DNA from: a virus
Reading direction: 5' to 3' (one strand)
Virus record (IMG/VR): IMGVR_UViG_3300035698_004207
Span: 1-59,009 of that record
DNA: 59,009 bases
Shown: positions 54,718 through 59,009 of the stretch, in pieces
How positions within the stretch are numbered: position 1 is the first letter of the stretch
Layout of the letters: each line of letters opens with the position of its first letter
Translations under genes and position numbers: made by a program
The notes under the pieces: generated by a model
Database searches by the model: none
What the model was told of the DNA's origin: nothing
The model's input: only the letters and a program-made list of their open reading frames with translations

Positions 54718-55635
54718 ATGAAACTCATTGACCTCACAGGTAAGGTATTTGGACGTCTGACTGTGCTTAAACGCGTAGGCACTAGCACTGGTCAAGCGGT
54801 ATGGAGCTGTAAGTGCGACTGCGGTAACCATAATGATGTACGGAGTTCTGATCTCCGTAATGGAAGCACGGCGTCTTGTGGTTGCTTACGTAAGGAGTTG
54901 AGGGCTAAACCCCGAACCTCTCACCACCCAAGCCTAGATTTAACTGGTTATCGATTTGGAAAACTACTAGTCGTAGCCCTTGCTAGTCACACGCCTTATC
55001 AACCCACTAAATGGCGGTGTGTATGCGACTGCGGCAATACCACCATAGCCTCTGTAGGTGATTTACGTTGTGGGGATACAAAATCTTGTGGGTGTTTACG
55101 GTATGAACGAGCTAAGGAGCGTATTATAGATTTAACCGGAAAGCGGTACGGCCGTTTGCTGGTTATAGACTACGCCGGTACGCTAAGTCACCGTTCAGCA
55201 TGGCAGTGTAAGTGCGATTGCGGGAAAGTGAATATTATAACGAGTCATGGTTTACGCCAGGGTACTACTAGATCGTGTGGATGTTTAGCGTTGGAGTCAA
55301 GAAGTGGTAGTAACAATTGGAAATGGAATAGCGATATTAGTGACGCGGATAGAGGCTCTAGAAGGTACACCGGTAAACGGTATATAGCTTGGAGGGCTAA
55401 AATATTCACCCGAGACAGCTACACGTGTCAGTGTTGCGGCAGCGGATCGAAGTTAACAGCGCATCATAAAAACGGCTGGGGCTGGAGCTACGACCAGCGG
55501 TTTATGACTTCAAATGGGGTTACTTTGTGCAGAGACTGCCATAGCTTATTTCATGTTTGTTATGGTATGCTCGCGAACACTGTGCGAGAATATAACGAGT
55601 TCTTACTTGAATTCAAAATAGAACAGGTGGCGTAA
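54718..55635 (+). CDS. HNH homing endonuclease with three zinc-ribbon repeats, 305 aa
   Basis: Three tandem repeats of about 60-70 residues each open with IDLTGKxFGRL-type sequence and carry a CKCDCGN then SCGCL zinc site (around residues 30-60, 95-125, 160-192). Residues 220-300 are an HNH nuclease: FTRDSYTCQCCG, AHHKNGWGWSYDQRF, NGVTLCRDCHSLFH. Such proteins bind a long DNA site and cut once per target, copying their gene. It is inserted between two virion genes immediately after a palindrome and has A/T-richer codons than its neighbours. Confidence 0.85.
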   Translation: MKLIDLTGKVFGRLTVLKRVGTSTGQAVWSCKCDCGNHNDVRSSDLRNGSTASCGCLRKELRAKPRTSHHPSLDLTGYRFGKLLVVALASHTPYQPTKWRCVCDCGNTTIASVGDLRCGDTKSCGCLRYERAKERIIDLTGKRYGRLLVIDYAGTLSHRSAWQCKCDCGKVNIITSHGLRQGTTRSCGCLALESRSGSNNWKWNSDISDADRGSRRYTGKRYIAWRAKIFTRDSYTCQCCGSGSKLTAHHKNGWGWSYDQRFMTSNGVTLCRDCHSLFHVCYGMLANTVREYNEFLLEFKIEQVA

Positions 55636-56418
55636 ATGGACCGACCAGTTTTTAGCTGTATAGGGGTTAACAACCGATATCTAGGCGGTACGCTTATAGC
55701 CTGGAGCCTTGACCAGTTGTTCCCTATCACGGCTCCGATCACCTTCACGGTAGAGAACAGCAAGTCAGGAACAGGTGACTGGCTAACTGTCGGCACAGTC
55801 GTAGACGACTATTCAATTACTGATGCCACGCAACGTATCTACGGCAAGCTGCTACGCAGCTTCTATCGCGTATCTTTCGTTCATGGTGCCATTACCTACA
55901 CTTCCGATGTCGAGCAGGCAGGAGGTAACCTAACTGGCAAGGACAAGATGATAGCGCGCGAGATAATACGCAAGGAGCAGTTGCGTTTCCGCCTGTGGGG
56001 TATGCCAGGAATCTTGATGAAACGTCGCCAGTGGGGCCAAAAATGTACCACTTGTTTGGATTGGGACACCGGTCAGGTTAAGGACAGCCACTGTGACATT
56101 TGCTTCGGAACGGGCTTCGTCGGCGGTTATTTTGCAGGCGTAGACTACACGGTAAGTGAGGTAACTGAGTCTCCTCGCCGGCAGGTAACAGATCCTGGTA
56201 GAGGTCAGGTAATAGATCAGACGCTGACAACCCGGGGAGTAAATTGTCCTTGGTTAGATACTGGTGATTTATGGGTTGACATCGATTCCGATTTACGTTA
56301 TGTTATCCAGACGATCAGCGAAGTGAACATTCGCGGAGTCACGGTGTTGTTCCCGCGGGTGGAAATGAGGTTGGCGCCAAGCACGGACATCATCTACTCC
56401 ATTAGTCGTCCTGACTAA
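55636..56418 (+). CDS. Virion-type protein with Cys4 motif, 260 aa
   Basis: Starts MDRPVFSCIGVNNRYLGG one base after the endonuclease stop. A zinc-like site lies at about residues 136-158 (CTTCLDWDTGQ then CDICFGTGF), reminiscent of the DnaJ-type Cys motif used in some tail or baseplate proteins. The N-terminal 95 residues are beta-rich with Thr/Ser (TFTVENSKSGTGDWLTVG). Function not recognised; head-tail or tail-tube completion is possible from context. Confidence 0.55.
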   Translation: MDRPVFSCIGVNNRYLGGTLIAWSLDQLFPITAPITFTVENSKSGTGDWLTVGTVVDDYSITDATQRIYGKLLRSFYRVSFVHGAITYTSDVEQAGGNLTGKDKMIAREIIRKEQLRFRLWGMPGILMKRRQWGQKCTTCLDWDTGQVKDSHCDICFGTGFVGGYFAGVDYTVSEVTESPRRQVTDPGRGQVIDQTLTTRGVNCPWLDTGDLWVDIDSDLRYVIQTISEVNIRGVTVLFPRVEMRLAPSTDIIYSISRPD

Positions 56419-56455
56419 GTTCGAAAAGAGATAACGGCACGAGGAGGAACGTAAT

Positions 56456-57298
56456 ATGAGGCGAGGAACAAAAAAGAACAAGTCGAAGAGGCTGGTAATT
56501 TTGTCGGACGGGCATGCCGGACATCTAACGGGCTTGACACCCCCGGGGTTTGGTATCGTACAGCCAGGCACTCAAGAAGGTTGGCGGTACAAGGCGTACA
56601 ACGTAGCGCACGAGGTCTACGGCTGGTTTGAGGCGGAGATCAGCGCACTCAAGGCCGAGAAGCCTATCGACATATGTGTGAATAACGGTGATGCCATAGA
56701 CGGGCGCGGCGAGCGATCCGGTAGTACGGAGTTGATAGCAACCGATCGTCACACACAGGCTAAGATGGCAGCCGGCGCGCTGCTGCTTACCGAGGCTCCG
56801 GTTTACGTAGCTACTTACGGAACACCGTATCATACAGGTGAGAAAGAAGATTTCGAAGACGTGATGATCACCGAACTCAGGAATCATCCGTCGGTTAAAC
56901 GGGCAAAGATTGGTAGTCATGAGTGGATTGATGTAAACGGTTGTGTGTTTGATTTCAAGCACAAGGTTGGTAGCAGCACCATTCCTCACGGGCGGTTTAC
57001 CGCCCCGGCCAAGGAGCAACTGTGGAATGTTCTGTGGGCAGAGCACGACGAGCAGCCTAAGGCGGATGTGATTGTACGGAGCCATGTGCATTACCATACG
57101 TTCTGCGGCACACCGACGTGGATGGCGCTTACGACACCGGCGCTACAAGGCATGGGTACCAAGTACGGGTCCAGGCAGTGTACAGGCAGGGTGGATATCG
57201 GGTTCATACACTTTGATATCGAACCGGATGGCTCGTACACCTGGCAGGCGCATATTGCGAAGCTGGCATGCAACAAGGCCAAGGCACTCAAACTTTAG
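56456..57298 (+). CDS. Calcineurin-like metallophosphoesterase, 280 aa
   Basis: Metal-binding motifs appear in order: LSDGHAGH (D-x-H), NNGDAIDG (G-D-x-x-D), TYGTPYHTG (replacing the usual G-N-H-D), FDFKHKVG and VIVRSHVHYHTF (G-H-x-H-like). Family members use two metal ions to hydrolyse phosphomono- or diesters, nucleotides or nucleic acids. The N-H-D motif here reads T-P-Y-H, so activity may be altered. GAGGAGG precedes the ATG. It sits among virion genes; the substrate is unknown. Confidence 0.75.
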   Translation: MRRGTKKNKSKRLVILSDGHAGHLTGLTPPGFGIVQPGTQEGWRYKAYNVAHEVYGWFEAEISALKAEKPIDICVNNGDAIDGRGERSGSTELIATDRHTQAKMAAGALLLTEAPVYVATYGTPYHTGEKEDFEDVMITELRNHPSVKRAKIGSHEWIDVNGCVFDFKHKVGSSTIPHGRFTAPAKEQLWNVLWAEHDEQPKADVIVRSHVHYHTFCGTPTWMALTTPALQGMGTKYGSRQCTGRVDIGFIHFDIEPDGSYTWQAHIAKLACNKAKALKL

Positions 57299-57307
57299 GG
57301 GACTAAT

Positions 57308-57598
57308 ATGACACAGGCAAGCGCAAAGAAGACGCAGTTACGTACATCGGCCGCAGATCTAGAGGAGTTGGCAACCGCGGCCTTGGACTGCCAGGATAAC
57401 GATCCTGACGTGGTTCCAGAGGGTTGGTATACCGTGGTAGAGGTTATGAGGATCATGGGTAAGAGCAAGGTCAGGACCAGAACCAAGCTGAATAACCTGC
57501 TCGAGCGTGGGCTGGCCGAGCGCAAGAAGTTCCGCGTGATATCGATAAACGAGACGACGTGCTCTATTAATCACTACCGGTTGGTCAAGAGAGATTGA
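57308..57598 (+). CDS. Winged-helix-like DNA-binding protein, 96 aa
   Basis: Residues 40-94 match a winged helix-turn-helix: GWYTVVEVMRIMGKSKVRTR then LNNLLERGLAERKKFRV and a final strand. It could be a small transcriptional regulator or DNA-binding accessory protein. A sigma70-like promoter begins at its stop codon and drives the next genes. AGGGGAC precedes the ATG. Confidence 0.6.
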   Translation: MTQASAKKTQLRTSAADLEELATAALDCQDNDPDVVPEGWYTVVEVMRIMGKSKVRTRTKLNNLLERGLAERKKFRVISINETTCSINHYRLVKRD

Positions 57599-57623
57599 CC
57601 GGTTACGTAAACTGAGGTAGTAT
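57595..57623 (+). promoter_or_regulatory. Sigma70-like promoter
   Basis: TTGACC (57595-57600) and TAGTAT (57618-57623) are separated by 17 bases and precede the signal-peptide gene at 57647. The -35 box overlaps the stop codon of the winged-helix gene. Confidence 0.65.
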
Positions 57624-57646
57624 ACAAGAAACGTATTGGAGGTCTT

Positions 57647-58051
57647 ATGAAAAAGTTCTGGTTAGCCCTTGCTGGGCTACTTGTTATTACCTCGGTGGTC
57701 GTTGCTGCCGAGGCCGTGGTGGTGTTGCTGAAGCCGAAGTTAACGGTTGCTGGACAAGTACGGTACGAACTTGATTCGTCTGGTCAGACGGCGTGGTATC
57801 TGACGTCGATGGAGATGCAGTTTGCTGACGGTTATGAGTCGCCTACCAATTGGTTCTCGGTCTTGCACGTTCACGCTCACACAGCCACTACCAGTATCTT
57901 GGTATTGGTTGAGCACAACAGCATCAGTAACCTGGTGTTTGACTGTGAAGGCCTGTGGGGCAAGCACATGTTTAGATACGACGACTCACTTATTGTTCAG
58001 AACAGTGACACGAACGTGGCGCTCATAACCCCGGATGCGAGGTACGAATAA
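57647..58051 (+). CDS. Membrane-anchored or secreted protein, 134 aa
   Basis: The N-terminal signal or anchor is KKFWLALAGLLVITSVVVAA, with a possible cut after VAA or an uncleaved anchor through AVVVLL. The rest is beta-rich (VRYELDSSGQTAWYLTSMEM, TSILVLVEHNSISNLVF). A strong ribosome site (TTGGAGG) precedes the ATG. It shares a one-base overlap with the following secreted protein gene, so the two may function together at the cell envelope or in the virion. Confidence 0.65.
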   Translation: MKKFWLALAGLLVITSVVVAAEAVVVLLKPKLTVAGQVRYELDSSGQTAWYLTSMEMQFADGYESPTNWFSVLHVHAHTATTSILVLVEHNSISNLVFDCEGLWGKHMFRYDDSLIVQNSDTNVALITPDARYE

Positions 58052-59009
58052 TGATTAGGCGCGGACACCTGCTTGTGCTGGCGCTCGTTGCAGTGCTAGG
58101 GACGTCAGTGTATGCTACAACGTTCGTAGGCACATCTGCGGGCGATTTCTTTACCATTAACGGTACACCACCTGAGGGCGCGTACACCAAGTCGGAGACT
58201 GATGCACTTATAATATGCGCCAGCGGCACCAATACCCTTGCTGAGGTACTTGCGGCAGGAGACGACGCTAACAACCTGATTATCACCAATTACGGAGCAC
58301 CAACCTTAACCCATCATGTTGCTGACATAGGTTGGGTGCAGTCTCAAAGTTATCTTACGAACGAACCAGTATTTTTAGCCTCTGTAGCTTTTGGTATTAC
58401 AGCAGCTAATACGAATACGTGGAATGACAAGTACACACAGGTTGAGATAGACGCGTGGAACACTGGGCTATGGACAACGCAGGCGAACCATACAGTTTCC
58501 ATTGCAGCCAACCTTTCCACGAACGGTAATCAGCAAACGTCTATTGACTTACTTGTCACAGCGCAAGGCACAAACGTATCTTCTGCCAATACATTCGCTG
58601 ATAACAAGATCATCTTCGCAGACGGTACAGGCAGGAGCGTACAGGACGGGCAACTGGCAACGGATGATGATGGGAACTTTATATATGCTGCTCAGAGCGG
58701 CGTACTCGCTCCTGCTCACAGTTACGTTGGCGCAACGGATTCTGGGCATTGCTTTGCGGGTGGCGTATTGTCAGCAGTAGTTGGCGGTAAGCAGCAAATA
58801 GCCACAAGCTCGTCCAGCTCAGACTTCGGCACGAATGCCATCACGACCACTGGGCCAATAACCGGAGTTGGCTCTGGGCTTTCTGGTATTCCAGACTCCG
58901 CCCTATCCGCCAACGTCATGCGCGAGAACATAAACAACACGGCGGCAGTGGGTACGACTAATGACTTCTCTGGCGGCGTGGTATTGATAGCAGAGGGTTC
59001 AGCAAGCAA
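58051..59009 (+). CDS. Fibre-like secreted protein, N-terminal part (partial at window end)
   Basis: The frame is open from the ATG at 58051 to the window end, at least 319 residues. A clear signal peptide (LLVLALVAVLGTSVYA) is cut before TTFVG. The rest is Ser/Thr/Asn/Gly-rich and repetitive with short strands (TNTWNDKYTQVEIDAWN, KIIFADGTGRSVQDG), like tail-fibre or cell-surface adhesins. A signal peptide on a fibre-like phage protein is unusual. No catalytic motif is seen; the C-terminal part is outside the window. Confidence 0.6.
   Translation, partial: MIRRGHLLVLALVAVLGTSVYATTFVGTSAGDFFTINGTPPEGAYTKSETDALIICASGTNTLAEVLAAGDDANNLIITNYGAPTLTHHVADIGWVQSQSYLTNEPVFLASVAFGITAANTNTWNDKYTQVEIDAWNTGLWTTQANHTVSIAANLSTNGNQQTSIDLLVTAQGTNVSSANTFADNKIIFADGTGRSVQDGQLATDDDGNFIYAAQSGVLAPAHSYVGATDSGHCFAGGVLSAVVGGKQQIATSSSSSDFGTNAITTTGPITGVGSGLSGIPDSALSANVMRENINNTAAVGTTNDFSGGVVLIAEGSAS

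Noticed and set aside
1-59009. CRISPR array, insertion sequence or integrated prophage boundary
   Set aside because: No repeat-spacer array, transposase or integrase was seen; the mobile elements found are inteins and HNH endonucleases.

Overview
This window is a stretch of a large tailed-bacteriophage genome. Every supportable gene is on the + strand. Genes are packed head to tail, often with ATGA, GTGA or TAATG overlaps, and the set is phage-typical: portal, prohead protease, major capsid protein, head-completion-like proteins, cell-wall hydrolase, homing endonucleases and many small hypothetical proteins. No host-like metabolic or ribosomal genes and no tRNA genes were seen. The host is not determinable, but sigma70-like promoters and lipobox signal peptides suggest a bacterial, probably diderm, host.

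Layout. (1) 1-5672 is an accessory block of small genes: zinc-ribbon proteins, small membrane proteins, a MazG-like pyrophosphohydrolase and a winged-helix/coiled-coil protein. It ends at a strong terminator (5755-5788), followed by a sigma70-like promoter (5809-5838). (2) 5857-15963 holds the portal gene and proteins with glycine-zipper membrane hairpins, one of which begins with a 2H phosphoesterase domain. (3) 15972-26456 encodes a multisubunit-type RNA polymerase: beta runs into the N-terminal half of beta-prime, interrupted by five inteins and by one in-frame TAA. (4) 26518-36193 holds a holin-like protein, a double glycosyltransferase, a spanin-like membrane protein, a lipoprotein, low-complexity structural-like proteins, a muramidase-like enzyme and a DUF192-pyrophosphatase fusion. 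(5) 36195-43306 holds a metacaspase, an HNH remnant, the C-terminal half of beta-prime and a subtilisin-like protease. (6) 43306-59009 is the head module: prohead protease with a sixth intein, acidic scaffold-like protein, decoration-like protein, major capsid protein, connector-like proteins, an inserted HNH homing endonuclease, a metallophosphatase, and a fibre-like protein running off the window.

How it works together. The polymerase lies inside the structural region, and no alpha or sigma homologue is visible here. It may be packaged in the virion or used for late transcription; the sequence does not decide. Active polymerase would need splicing of five inteins, passage of the in-frame TAA (or assembly of two pieces), and association with the separately encoded beta-prime C half. 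Three protease families (prohead protease, metacaspase, subtilase) share the region.

Strongest leads: the 9-base stop-containing insertion between the two catalytic lysines of beta; the five-intein polymerase; the phage metacaspase; the 2H phosphoesterase fused to membrane hairpins; and a dispersed palindrome (core TTGGAACGGCGTTCCAA) at four gene junctions.
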